Shown: positions 1 through 7,414 of the stretch, piece after piece
Numbering within the stretch: position 1 is the stretch's first letter
Layout: the number at the start of each line of letters is the position of its first letter
Translations under genes and position numbers: made by a program
Assembly: GCA_030590525.1 (NCBI GenBank)
Contig: JAUUYI010000036.1
Location: forward strand, 1 to 11,414
DNA length: 11,414 nt
From: Sedimenticola sp.
GTDB lineage: Bacteria > Pseudomonadota > Gammaproteobacteria > Chromatiales > Chromatiaceae
Reading direction: 5' to 3'
Notes under the pieces: model-generated
What the model was told of the DNA's origin: nothing
What the model saw: only the letters and a program-made list of their open reading frames with translations
The model's database searches: none

Positions 1-137
1 TCTCAATAAGTCCAGGCAAGAATCTAAAATGTAGGGTGTATCAAGCGGAGCGGATACACCAGGCTAGGTCGCGTTGGTAGATCCGTCGCTGCGCTCCTTG
101 ATCCACCCTACCCGTTTGCCCCTGTGAGTTATTGAGA
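1..137. repeat. Nested palindromic MITE-like intergenic repeat
   Basis: The outermost arms tctcaataa (1-9) and ttattgaga (129-137) are perfect reverse complements, and similarity continues inward with small gaps. Inside them, gtagggtgtatcaag (31-45) pairs with cttgatccaccctac (97-111) with one mismatch. Each half also folds on itself: ggtgtatc (35-42) with gatacacc (53-60), and ggtagatc (76-83) with gatccacc (100-107), the latter with one mismatch. No coding potential is seen. The design, a non-autonomous palindromic unit with terminal inverted repeats, is that of a MITE or a REP-like dispersed repeat. Because the left arm starts at base 1, the element may extend beyond the window. Confidence 0.6.
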
Positions 138-313
138 AGTTACAATCGTGCATGCTAAGAAAGAAGAACTCGGCACTCTCGAGCAACAGCATGATCTTAA
201 TTTTTTATTAGTGCGATCATATTAGCTTATAAAAACCTTTCAAAAACTCCCTCTCATGCTAGTATTCCATGAATACTCTATTTTTCTACCCATTAATACA
301 AGCGTCCTAAATA
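138..313 (+). other. AT-rich leader upstream of sucA
   Basis: This stretch between the repeat and sucA is much more AT-rich than the genes. It contains a TTATAA hexamer at 227-232 that could serve as a -10 box, but no convincing -35 partner lies at the right distance. No small reading frame stands out. The sucA promoter probably lies here, because the repeat separates sucA from whatever is upstream. I could not fix its position. Confidence 0.3.
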
Positions 314-3175
314 ATGAGCGCGATACTGGACCTGTTGAGAGCCACTTCTGCACTCTCCGGCAGCAATGCAGCATTCATAGAAAATCTTTACGAGCGTTTT
401 CTCCAGGACCCCGGCAGTGTCGAGCCGGCCTGGAAAAAGCGCTTCGAGGAGCTGGCGAAGAAATCTGCCAACGATGCCCCGGACATCTCCCATGGGCCCA
501 TTCGGTCCAATTTCGAGCGCCTCGCCAGAGAGAAACATCGCCCGTCAAGATGTGCCTCGGAACGCCTCTCACCCGCCGCCGCTGAAAAGCAGGCTGCAGT
601 GCTGCGCCTGATCAATGCCTGGCGGGTGCGGGGCCATCAGAAAGGAGACCTCGACCCCCTGCACCTGCGCGAACAACCCAGTGTCCCTGACCTGGAGCCG
701 GCCTTTCACCGGCTCGGTGAAGCGGACATGGACAGCATCTTCAACACCGGCTCCCTGTTCGCCCCCGATCGTATGCCCCTGCGGGAGATCATCGCCCTCC
801 TGAAAGAGGTGTATGGAGGCACCGTTGGCTCCGAGTACATGCATATCACCGACACCCGCCAGAAACGCTGGATACAGAAAAGGGTGGAGGGCTACCAGGC
901 CAAGCCGGAACTGGACGACGACGACCGGCGCTGGCTGTTGACTATGCTCACAGCGGCCGAAGGGCTGGAAAAATATCTGCATACCCGTTATGTCGGCCAG
1001 AAACGCTTCTCCCTTGAAGGGGCTGACTCACTCATCCCGCTGCTGGACGAACTGCTCCAGCGCTCGGGCGCCAGTGGCACCCAGGAAGTGGTCATCGGAA
1101 TGGCCCACCGGGGACGCCTCAATGTACTGACCAATATCCTGGGGAAGTCCCCGCGGGAGCTGTTCGAGGAGTTCGAGGGTCGCAAGAGCCCCGGGCATTT
1201 CAAAAGCTCCGGCGATGTAAAGTATCACATGGGGTTCTCCACCGATATCGAAACCCCCGGCGGGTTTCTGCATATCGCACTGGGCTTCAACCCCTCCCAC
1301 CTTGAGATCATCGATCCTGTGGTGGAAGGCTCAGTGAGGGCGCGTCAGCAGCGTTATGGGGACAAGATCGGCGACCAGGTGATGCCGATACTGATCCACG
1401 GCGACGCCGCCTTCGCCGGGCAGGGGGTGGTGATGGAGACCCTGCAGATGTCCCAGGCCCGGGGCTTCTCCACCGGTGGCACGATCCATATCGTAATCAA
1501 CAATCAGATTGGATTCACCACCTCCCATCCGATGGACACCCGTTCCACGCTCTATTGCACGGACGTGGCAAAGATGGTCCAGGCGCCTATCTTCCATGTC
1601 AACGGCGACGACCCGGAGGCGGTGATCTTTGTCACCCGCCTGGCGCTGGATTTTCGGCAGCGTTTTCACAAGGATACCATCATCGATCTGCTCTGTTACC
1701 GCCGCCATGGCCATAACGAGGCAGACGAACCTGCGGTCACCCAGCCCCAGATGTATCAGAAGATCCGACGTCTGCCACCCCCCCGCTCCCGCTACTCGGC
1801 CCACCTGGTCTCGCACGGGGTAATCACCCCGGAGCAGAGTCACGAAATGGTCGAGAATTACCGTTTGTCCCTGGAACAGGGATCGGTGGTGGCCCGCCCT
1901 AACCTGATCGCACTCGACTATCCCCACCGCGTGGACTGGGCGCCGTTCAAGAACATTGGCTGGGAACACCCCGCAGTAACCGCCATCAGTGAAGAACGGC
2001 TGGCGGCCACCGCCAACCGCCTGCTGGCCATACCGGAAGGTTTCGAACTGAACCCCCGGGTAGTCAGGATAATGGACGAGCGGCGTAAGATGGCGAGTGG
2101 CGACCAGCTGGTGGACTGGGGCTTCGGCGAGACCCTCGCCTACGCCACCCTGGCAGATGAGGGTTATCCGATTCGGCTCTCGGGCCAGGACAGTGGCCGC
2201 GGCACCTTCTCTCACCGACACGCGGTACTGCACAATCAAATCGATGGGGAGCGCTATATCCCACTGCAGAACATCTCTCCGGGACAGGGCAATTTCAGCG
2301 TCATCGATTCGCTGCTGTCGGAAGAGGCGGTACTCGGCTTCGAGTATGGCTACGCCACCGCAGAACCCAACACACTGGTGATCTGGGAGGCCCAGTTCGG
2401 TGATTTCGCCAATGGAGCCCAGGTGGTCATAGACCAGTTCATCACCTCTGGTGGGGCCAAGTGGGGGCTCTACTGCGGGCTGACAATGTTGCTTCCCCAT
2501 GGTTATGAAGGCCAGGGGGCGGAACACTCTTCAGCCCGCCTGGAGCGCTACCTCCAGCTCTGTGCAGAGCACAACATACAGATCTGTGTGCCCACCAGCC
2601 CCGCCCAGGTGTTCCACATGCTGCGGCGACAGATGATCCGGCCGATGCGCAAGCCGCTGATCGTCATGACACCAAAGAGCCTGCTGCGGCACCGACTCGC
2701 CACCTCCTCGCTGACGGAGTTCCTCAGCGGAGGCTTCCTCCCGGTCATCGGTGAAGTGGATGACCTGGACCCGGAAGGGGTGGAGCACGTGATCGTCTGC
2801 TCTGGAAAAGTCTACTACGAACTACTGGAGGCACGTCGGGCCCGGGGCCTGCACAATGTCGCTATCGTCCGACTGGAACAGCTCTACCCCTTCCCACGGG
2901 GGCAGTTCGACCCGATCATCGACCAGTATCCCCGGGTGGAACGGCTGATCTGGTGTCAGGAGGAGCCCCAGAACCAGGGTGCCTGGGATCAGATCAAACA
3001 CCGTTTCCACACCCAGCTCGCCAAAGGGCGAAAGCTCTTCTACGTTGGACGGCCGACCGCAGCTGCCCCGGCCGTCGGCTTTTATCCGGTCCACGTTCAG
3101 CAACAGGAGAAGCTGATCGACGAGGCATTGACCGGGCGTATCGACCCCATGATGAACCGGAGACTCCCCGCATAA
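314..3175 (+). CDS. sucA: 2-oxoglutarate dehydrogenase E1 component
   Basis: This is the thiamine-diphosphate-dependent E1 subunit of the cytosolic 2-oxoglutarate dehydrogenase complex. It decarboxylates 2-oxoglutarate and passes the succinyl group to the lipoyl arm of E2 (SucB). At 953 residues it is slightly longer than the roughly 933-residue E. coli protein. The N-terminus ([16 protein letters not shown], residues 14-29) is the usual E2-binding helix, which supports the start at 314. The active-site histidines are visible in MAHRGR (H265) and KYHMGF (H305). The ThDP/Mg signature runs from GDAAF (363-367) to INNQIGF (395-401). The C-terminal transketolase-like half, including [14 protein letters not shown] sequence, is intact. 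There is no clear Shine-Dalgarno before the ATG, but the alternative starts would cut into the conserved helix. The stop codon overlaps the sucB start by one base, so the two genes are co-transcribed and probably translationally coupled. No sdh genes are visible immediately upstream. Confidence 0.97.
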   Translation: MSAILDLLRATSALSGSNAAFIENLYERFLQDPGSVEPAWKKRFEELAKKSANDAPDISHGPIRSNFERLAREKHRPSRCASERLSPAAAEKQAAVLRLINAWRVRGHQKGDLDPLHLREQPSVPDLEPAFHRLGEADMDSIFNTGSLFAPDRMPLREIIALLKEVYGGTVGSEYMHITDTRQKRWIQKRVEGYQAKPELDDDDRRWLLTMLTAAEGLEKYLHTRYVGQKRFSLEGADSLIPLLDELLQRSGASGTQEVVIGMAHRGRLNVLTNILGKSPRELFEEFEGRKSPGHFKSSGDVKYHMGFSTDIETPGGFLHIALGFNPSHLEIIDPVVEGSVRARQQRYGDKIGDQVMPILIHGDAAFAGQGVVMETLQMSQARGFSTGGTIHIVINNQIGFTTSHPMDTRSTLYCTDVAKMVQAPIFHVNGDDPEAVIFVTRLALDFRQRFHKDTIIDLLCYRRHGHNEADEPAVTQPQMYQKIRRLPPPRSRYSAHLVSHGVITPEQSHEMVENYRLSLEQGSVVARPNLIALDYPHRVDWAPFKNIGWEHPAVTAISEERLAATANRLLAIPEGFELNPRVVRIMDERRKMASGDQLVDWGFGETLAYATLADEGYPIRLSGQDSGRGTFSHRHAVLHNQIDGERYIPLQNISPGQGNFSVIDSLLSEEAVLGFEYGYATAEPNTLVIWEAQFGDFANGAQVVIDQFITSGGAKWGLYCGLTMLLPHGYEGQGAEHSSARLERYLQLCAEHNIQICVPTSPAQVFHMLRRQMIRPMRKPLIVMTPKSLLRHRLATSSLTEFLSGGFLPVIGEVDDLDPEGVEHVIVCSGKVYYELLEARRARGLHNVAIVRLEQLYPFPRGQFDPIIDQYPRVERLIWCQEEPQNQGAWDQIKHRFHTQLAKGRKLFYVGRPTAAAPAVGFYPVHVQQQEKLIDEALTGRIDPMMNRRLPA

Positions 3176-4446
3176 TGAGCACCAGGATCCATGTCCCCGC
3201 ACTACCGGAATCGGTCGCAGATGCCACGGTCCTCTCCTGGCACAAGCAGCCTGGCGACACAATCAAGCGGGATGAAAACCTGGTCGACCTGGAGACCGAC
3301 AAGGTGGTACTCGAAGTACCCTCACCCGTAGATGGCACAGTGGGCGAAATTACCGCCAAAGCGGGTGAAGTTGTCCAGGGGGGGGATCTACTGACGGTCA
3401 TCGAAGAGGGGAATGCGGCCGCGACAGCCCGTTCCGAGCAGCACAAAGCGGCTGCAGCGCCCCTGAAGAGCGAAAAGGCGCAACAGAAACCAGCGCCACT
3501 GACCGAATCCACGGGCCCGGAGCAGGGCGAGCCAGAACCGGTACTCACCCCGGCGGTACGTCGCCTGGTCAAGGAGTTGGAGATCGACCCCCGGGAGATC
3601 CAGGGCAGCGGCAAGGACGGGCGTATCCTGAAATCCGACGTACTGGCCTACATCGATGCCCGGGAGGCGGCCGCCGCTGAACAGCAGGAGGCTGCAGCAG
3701 TCATCCCACCGGAGGAGGAATCGAGCCAGACCGGAGTGGAGGGAGAGCGGCCGGAACAGCGGGTCCCCATGACCCGGCTGCGGGCCCGAATCGCCGAACG
3801 CCTGCTGGAGGCCCAGCAGAATGCCGCCATCCTGACCACCTTCAATGAGGTCAACCTGCAGGCGGTGACCGAACTGCGAAGCCGCTACAGAGAACCGTTC
3901 GAGAAAGAACATGAGGTACGGCTGGGTTTCATGTCATTCTTTGTCCGGGCTACCGTTGAGGCCCTCAAGAAATTCCCCCTGGTCAATGCCTCAGTGGATG
4001 GAAATGAGATCGTCTATCACGGCTACTACGATATCGGCATCGCCGTCGGCTCACCCCGGGGCCTGGTGGTACCCATCCTGCGAGACGCAGACCAGCTCAC
4101 CTTTGCCGAAACAGAAAAGGCAATCCGTGGCTATGGCAAGAAGGCACAGGATGGCACCCTCAGCTATGAAGAACTGACCGGCGGCACCTTTACCATCTCC
4201 AACGGCGGTGTCTTCGGCTCCATGCTCTCCACCCCGATTCTGAACCCGCCCCAATGCGCCATCCTCGGCATGCACAAAATCCAGCAGCGACCAATGGTGG
4301 AAGAGGGTGAAATCGTCATCCGCCCGATGATGTATCTGGCACTCTCCTACGATCACCGTATCATCGATGGTCGGGAGGCGGTGCAGTTTCTGGTAACGAT
4401 CAAGAACGTGCTGGAGGATCCGGCGAGACTTCTGCTTCAAATATAG
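3175..4446 (+). CDS. sucB: Dihydrolipoyl succinyltransferase (2-oxoglutarate dehydrogenase E2)
   Basis: This is the E2 core of the 2-oxoglutarate dehydrogenase complex, moving the succinyl group from the lipoyl arm to CoA. The start is the ATG in TAATG, sharing the last A of the sucA stop, and gives 423 residues, close to the family norm of about 405. An upstream extension of the same frame inside sucA is a reading artefact. An N-terminal lipoyl domain carries the lipoylated lysine in ETDKVVLE (K43). An Ala/Pro/Glu/Gln-rich linker follows. The peripheral-subunit-binding domain (about 122-160, [15 protein letters not shown]) docks E1 and E3. A second acidic linker leads to the catalytic acyltransferase domain, ending with [12 protein letters not shown], where H394 and D398 are the catalytic pair. 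No lpd (E3) gene follows, so E3 must come from elsewhere. The stop codon lies on the edge of the inverted-repeat spacer that separates it from fumarase. Confidence 0.96.
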   Translation: MSTRIHVPALPESVADATVLSWHKQPGDTIKRDENLVDLETDKVVLEVPSPVDGTVGEITAKAGEVVQGGDLLTVIEEGNAAATARSEQHKAAAAPLKSEKAQQKPAPLTESTGPEQGEPEPVLTPAVRRLVKELEIDPREIQGSGKDGRILKSDVLAYIDAREAAAAEQQEAAAVIPPEEESSQTGVEGERPEQRVPMTRLRARIAERLLEAQQNAAILTTFNEVNLQAVTELRSRYREPFEKEHEVRLGFMSFFVRATVEALKKFPLVNASVDGNEIVYHGYYDIGIAVGSPRGLVVPILRDADQLTFAETEKAIRGYGKKAQDGTLSYEELTGGTFTISNGGVFGSMLSTPILNPPQCAILGMHKIQQRPMVEEGEIVIRPMMYLALSYDHRIIDGREAVQFLVTIKNVLEDPARLLLQI

Positions 4447-4646
4447 GAGAAAAACAGGACCTAGGAAAAGAAAAAAACTAAAATAGAACCAGGCTAAACC
4501 CGGGTCCCTGGTCCTTGGTTGCATTTCCCTTCACCACAACTTCAACGAAGGGTCCCCTCTCCCTCCGGGAGAGGGACAGGGTGAGGGAAATCAAACGGGC
4601 TTTTCCTCGGTCCTAGTACCTCGGTCCTCGGTCCTGTTTTTATCCT
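4445..4646. repeat. 202-bp spacer bounded by a 22-bp imperfect inverted repeat
   Basis: The left arm (4445-4466) and the reverse complement of the right arm (4625-4646) match at 20 of 22 positions around the shared core aaaaacaggacc. The left arm begins within the sucB stop codon and the right arm ends 21 bases before the fumarase ATG, so the element fills almost the whole spacer. Three copies of tcggtcct (4607-4614, 4621-4628, 4628-4635) run up to and into the right arm. A REP-like double hairpin lies in the middle. No gene is encoded. It may be a MITE-like insertion or a long fold-back in the mRNA. Confidence 0.55.
4524..4590. repeat. REP-like double stem-loop
   Basis: A perfect 9-bp stem, ccctctccc (4555-4563) and gggagaggg (4567-4575), closes on a 3-base loop. 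An outer arm, tttcccttcacc (4524-4535), pairs with ggtgagggaaa (4580-4590) with one bulged T. The ccctctccc/gggagaggg...gggtgaggg pattern is a widespread extragenic palindrome in Proteobacteria. There is no U-tract, so it is not a classic intrinsic terminator, but it could protect the sucAB mRNA 3' end or attenuate read-through into fumarase. Confidence 0.6.
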
Positions 4647-4667
4647 AGAACCTGTTTTAAAAGAGCC

Positions 4668-6206
4668 ATGACTATCATTCGCCAGGAAGATTTCATCCAA
4701 AGCATCAGCGATGCGCTGCAGTTCATCTCCTACTACCATCCGCTGGATTTCATCCAGGCCATGACGGCGGCGTGGGAGAGTGAGGAGTCACCTGCGGCGC
4801 GGGACGCCATCGCCCAGATCCTGGTCAACTCCCGAATGAGTGCAGAAGGGCATCGACCCATCTGCCAGGATACGGGGATGGTTGTCGTATTCCTCGACGT
4901 GGGTATGGAGGTGCAGTGGGAAGCGGATCTGAGCGTGGAGGCCATGGTGAACGCGGGGGTGCGTCGTGCCTACACCCTGCCGGAGAACCGTTTACGTGCC
5001 TCCATGGTGATGGATCCCGCGGGGAAGCGGAAAAACACCGGAGACAACACCCCTGCCATCACCCATGTCCGACTGGTCGCCGGCGACCGGGTGGAGGTCA
5101 AACTGGCAGCCAAGGGCGGCGGGTCAGAGGCGAAGTCCCGCTTCACCATCCTCAACCCAGCGGCCAGTCTGGTGGAGTGGGTGCTGGAGACGGTACCCAC
5201 CCTGGGTGCAGGCTGGTGTCCACCGGGCATGCTCGGTATCGGTATCGGCGGCTCCGCGGAAAAGGCGATGCTGCTGGCCAAACAGGCACTGATGGAGCCC
5301 ATCGATATCCATCTGCTGCAGAAAAGGGGGCCACAGAGCCGAACAGAAAAGCTGCGCCTGGAACTCTATGAAAAAATCAATGCGCTGGGGATAGGGGCCC
5401 AGGGGCTGGGAGGACTCACCACCGTCCTCGATGTAAAGATTGAGGAGTATCCCACCCACGCCGCCATACTGCCGGTGGCCTTGATCCCCAACTGTGCCGC
5501 CACCCGGCATCTGGAATTCACCCTGGACGGCAGCGGCCCGGCAGAAATGACACCGCCAAAACTGGCGGATTGGCCGAAGATCACCTGGCAGGCAGCCGCC
5601 GATGCCCGCCGGGTCGACCTGGACACTGTGACCCGGGAGGAGATGGCCGAGTGGCAGCCGGGAGAGCGCCTGCTTCTGTCAGGCAGACTGCTGACCGGCC
5701 GGGACGCCGCCCACAAGCGCATTCAGGAGTTACTCTCCCGAGGTGAGCCCCTGCCCGACGGTGTCGACTTCCATGGTCGCTTCATCTACTACGTCGGCCC
5801 GGTGGACCCGGTCGACGGTGAAGTGGTAGGGCCCGCCGGCCCCACCACCGCCACCCGGATGGACCCATTCACCGAAATGATGCTGGCCAAAACCGGGCTC
5901 ATCGGCATGGTGGGCAAGGCGGAGCGCGGACCCGACGCCATCGAATCGATCAAACGCCATGGCGCAGTCTATCTGATGGCCGTGGGCGGCGCAGCCTATC
6001 TGGTTTCCAAAGCGATCCGCTCTGCCCGTATTCTGGCCTTCGAAGAGCTGGGCATGGAAGCGATACGGGAATTCGAGGTGGAGGAGATGCCGGTCACCGT
6101 AGCGGTCGACAGCCGGGGCGAATCCGTTCACCAGCGCGGCCCCGCCGAGTGGCGGATCAAGATAGAGAAGCGCAGGGCCGACTCAAATACCGATGAACCG
6201 GGATAA
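4668..6206 (+). CDS. Class I (iron-sulfur) fumarate hydratase
   Basis: This reversibly hydrates fumarate to malate in the TCA cycle, using an oxygen-sensitive [4Fe-4S] cluster as Lewis acid. It is 512 residues as a single chain, the fused alpha plus beta form typical of FumA/FumB-like enzymes. The three cluster cysteines are visible in HRPICQDTG (C66), GAGWCPPGM (C184) and LIPNCAATRH (C276). The GDNTPA and KGGGSEAKS segments of the alpha domain (about 125-156) follow the first cysteine. The beta domain starts near residue 325 and contains YYVGPVDP and GPTTATRMDPFT (391-402). The N-terminus TIIRQEDFIQSISDALQFIS is conserved at this position in the family, which supports the ATG at 4668 even though the purine-rich AAAAGAG is only two bases from the start. 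Its location after sucAB fits metabolic clustering, but the intervening repeat makes tight co-transcription uncertain. I leave the symbol blank because fumA, fumB and fum are used inconsistently for this class. Confidence 0.95.
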   Translation: MTIIRQEDFIQSISDALQFISYYHPLDFIQAMTAAWESEESPAARDAIAQILVNSRMSAEGHRPICQDTGMVVVFLDVGMEVQWEADLSVEAMVNAGVRRAYTLPENRLRASMVMDPAGKRKNTGDNTPAITHVRLVAGDRVEVKLAAKGGGSEAKSRFTILNPAASLVEWVLETVPTLGAGWCPPGMLGIGIGGSAEKAMLLAKQALMEPIDIHLLQKRGPQSRTEKLRLELYEKINALGIGAQGLGGLTTVLDVKIEEYPTHAAILPVALIPNCAATRHLEFTLDGSGPAEMTPPKLADWPKITWQAAADARRVDLDTVTREEMAEWQPGERLLLSGRLLTGRDAAHKRIQELLSRGEPLPDGVDFHGRFIYYVGPVDPVDGEVVGPAGPTTATRMDPFTEMMLAKTGLIGMVGKAERGPDAIESIKRHGAVYLMAVGGAAYLVSKAIRSARILAFEELGMEAIREFEVEEMPVTVAVDSRGESVHQRGPAEWRIKIEKRRADSNTDEPG

Positions 6207-6327
6207 TCCATTTGCTCAACGCTCATCCCTGTCTAAGCGAACGAGTGCCTCGCTGGTCATTTGCTGGCTGTTTTCTCTCACCTACATCCTAATCAGGAAT
6301 TAAATTAATAATCCTTTGCTTTAGCTG

Positions 6328-6356
6328 TTGACTTTAATTCCCAGGAACCATAATAT
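6328..6356 (+). promoter_or_regulatory. Near-consensus sigma-70 promoter of the putative small RNA
   Basis: TTGACT (6328-6333) and TAATAT (6351-6356) are separated by exactly 17 bases, each one substitution from consensus. The surrounding sequence is AT-rich. The predicted start is near 6363. No open reading frame with a ribosome binding site follows, which points to a non-coding transcript. Confidence 0.6.
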
Positions 6357-6362
6357 TATTCC

Positions 6363-6490
6363 GTCGCTGCATCAAGGACGCTAGGGATGGCAGATCGAGA
6401 CACGGAAGTACAACAGGGATGGTATCCTTTTTGAAACCGGCGACACCCGAAAACCCCGACAGCAAGGAAGCTGTCGGGGTTTTCTTTTTA
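6363..6490 (+). ncRNA. Putative CsrA/RsmA-sequestering small RNA (RsmY/RsmZ/CsrB-like)
   Basis: A transcript of about 128 nt is bounded by the promoter at 6328-6356 and a strong intrinsic terminator. It carries five GGA motifs: AAGGAC (GGA at 6376-6378), AGGGAUG (6385-6387), ACGGAAG (6404-6406), CAGGGAUG (6417-6419) and AAGGAA in the terminator loop (6466-6468). A stem CUGCAUC (6367-6373) with GAUGGCAG (6386-6393, one bulged G) places the first GGA in a loop. Repeated A(N)GGA motifs in hairpin loops, a size near 125 nt and a terminator loop that is itself a GGA site are hallmarks of RsmY/RsmZ, which titrate the translational repressor CsrA/RsmA. I found no clear GacA box upstream, and there is no homology proof. 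It could instead be an unrelated regulatory RNA or a chance series of GGA triplets. Confidence 0.45.
6450..6490 (+). terminator. Strong rho-independent terminator with GGA loop
   Basis: A perfect 14-bp stem (6450-6463 with 6470-6483, core ccccgacagc/gctgtcgggg) closes on loop AAGGAA and runs into a T-rich tail (ttttcttttta). On the opposite strand the stem also ends in TTTT, so it probably also terminates the convergent toxin-antitoxin operon, whose last codon lies 12 bases away. Confidence 0.9.
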
Positions 6491-6494
6491 CGCT

Positions 6495-6867
6495 TTATAT
6501 GAGCCTGCAGTTGTATTGAGACAGCTTAATATCATCACTCATAAGAGGATATTTATTGTTGATGCTTTGAGTAATCAACATCCTGTCGAAGGGATCTTTG
6601 TGGTGCAATGGCAGATCCTTCAGTAAAACGGCATCGTTACCAGTAAAGTCCAGCAGTTCAAATCCCGTTTCCAGTGCAATCTCCGCGGGGTTGAACGCTA
6701 CTGCCAGTTTGCCGATCGATGCCTTGATCATGATCTCAGCCACAACTGATTGAACTGACGTAGATAATATTTGCCAGCGACTCAAGCTCAAGACGCCTGT
6801 TCTCGTTGATCTTCTCTGGCTCAGAAACAGCCCACAGGAAGATGTGCGTATCGAGAATAATTTTCAC
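6495..6867 (-). pseudogene. VapC-like PIN-domain toxin, frameshifted
   Basis: The family cleaves RNA through an acidic PIN nuclease site and is neutralised by its operon partner. The gene starts at GTG 6867, overlapping the antitoxin stop (GTGA). It reads VKIILDTHIFLWAVSEPEKI and continues to VSSIS, then meets a stop at 6736-6738. The remaining sequence is open in another frame as VAEIMIKASIGKL, ending with DPFDRMLITQS and PLMSDD. One extra base in the run near 6743-6746 explains the break; removing it gives a full-length product of 123 residues. The catalytic acidic residues are all present: D6 in ILDTH, E in VAEI, the Asps of DPFD, and SDD. The toxin is therefore probably inactive by a recent single-base insertion, unless this is a sequencing error or programmed slippage. 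Confidence 0.8.
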
Positions 6868-7097
6868 TTCTCATTTCCATAAAACATCTCGTTGATTTCA
6901 TCTGACTCCTCATTGAAATCATCTGGAAACGTAAATTTTCCTGCAAGTAACCCCAGACTCCTCTTCCCCTCCGGTTTATGCACGACCAGATCCACAAGAG
7001 GGAGATTATTCTTAGCCATCACAATCTTATGGCCGTGATAAGCCATATCAACCAACTTCGAGAGATTCGCCTTTGCTTCGGAAATATTAACAATCAC
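6864..7097 (-). CDS. Phd/YefM-family antitoxin
   Basis: This is the small DNA-binding antitoxin of a type II toxin-antitoxin pair. It binds the VapC-like PIN toxin and represses the operon. The N-terminal DNA-binding fold is recognised by VNISEAKANLSKLVDMA followed by ...GHKIVMAKNNLPLVDLV. The acidic tail (FPDDFNEESDEINEMF) would wrap the toxin. I place the start at GTG 7097 because a perfect AGGAGG (7103-7108) lies five bases upstream. A GTG at 7103 in the same frame overlaps that Shine-Dalgarno and would add only two residues. The product is 77 residues, normal for the family. The stop overlaps the toxin GTG, so translation is coupled. The antitoxin is intact while its toxin is broken. Confidence 0.85.
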   Translation of the reverse strand: MIVNISEAKANLSKLVDMAYHGHKIVMAKNNLPLVDLVVHKPEGKRSLGLLAGKFTFPDDFNEESDEINEMFYGNEK

Positions 7098-7117
7098 GGG
7101 CACCTCCTATCATTCAG

Positions 7118-7152
7118 ACCAACACGACTATAATAGGTCATATTGACCAACA
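7118..7152 (-). promoter_or_regulatory. Candidate antitoxin operator and promoter
   Basis: Upstream of the antitoxin, reading leftward, a TATTAT/TATAGT -10-like region adjoins the perfect inverted repeat ggtca-tat-tgacc (7136-7148). The octamer gaccaaca occurs twice in the same orientation (7118-7125 and 7145-7152), flanking the promoter region. Phd-type antitoxins autorepress through short palindromes in this position. The -35 box is weak. Confidence 0.4.
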
Positions 7153-7266
7153 ATACCCAAAAAACATGGTCTGCCCTCGATAAACCCTACTCTACATCTC
7201 AATATCTCAATTCAATCTTTGGATCCTCAGGGATATCCAGCGAAGACTATTCAGGGATTAAAATAT

Positions 7267-7278
7267 AGTCAATTGACT
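7267..7278. repeat. 12-bp perfect palindrome
   Basis: agtcaattgact is self-complementary over 12 bases in an AT-rich spacer between the antitoxin and the IS110 element. It may be an operator or a chance palindrome. No gene begins directly next to it. Confidence 0.25.
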
Positions 7279-7342
7279 GTACGCGCCAAGTTAATCCCAA
7301 TGCCATTAACTTAACGCCGACGGATCACCCTGTAGAAACTAT

Positions 7343-7414
7343 GAAGGACCGCTATCGACTAACCTTAGGGTGGATAACACAACAAGAGGGTTAGGAAAAT
7401 GACAGCGGTCCTTC
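7343..7414 (+). promoter_or_regulatory. Nested stem enclosing the transposase start
   Basis: gaaggaccgct (7343-7353) is perfectly complementary to agcggtccttc (7404-7414), which lies inside the transposase gene. Within it, ctaacc (7359-7364) pairs with ggttag (7389-7394). The fold encloses the ATG (7399) and overlaps the GAGGG Shine-Dalgarno (7386-7390). It could restrict transposase translation, or it could be part of the structured guide (bridge) RNA that IS110 elements encode in their non-coding ends. The pairing is seen directly; the role is inferred. Confidence 0.5.

Noticed and set aside
1..111. CRISPR-like repeat array
   Set aside because: The repeated segments are inverted and nested, with no regularly spaced direct repeats or unique spacers.
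1331..2527. 398-codon open frame on the minus strand inside sucA
   Set aside because: It lies entirely within the well-supported sucA gene. Long antisense frames are common opposite GC-rich coding sequence, and its translation shows no domain.
2953..3174. 74-codon upstream extension of the sucB frame
   Set aside because: The extension lies inside sucA, and the lipoyl domain begins exactly at the ATG at 3175, so the longer start is not real.
6495..6791. 98-residue minus-strand protein as a complete small gene
   Set aside because: Its first residues are an out-of-frame reading of the PIN toxin. The conserved N-terminus (ILDTH) lies upstream in another frame, so it is the second half of a frameshifted gene.
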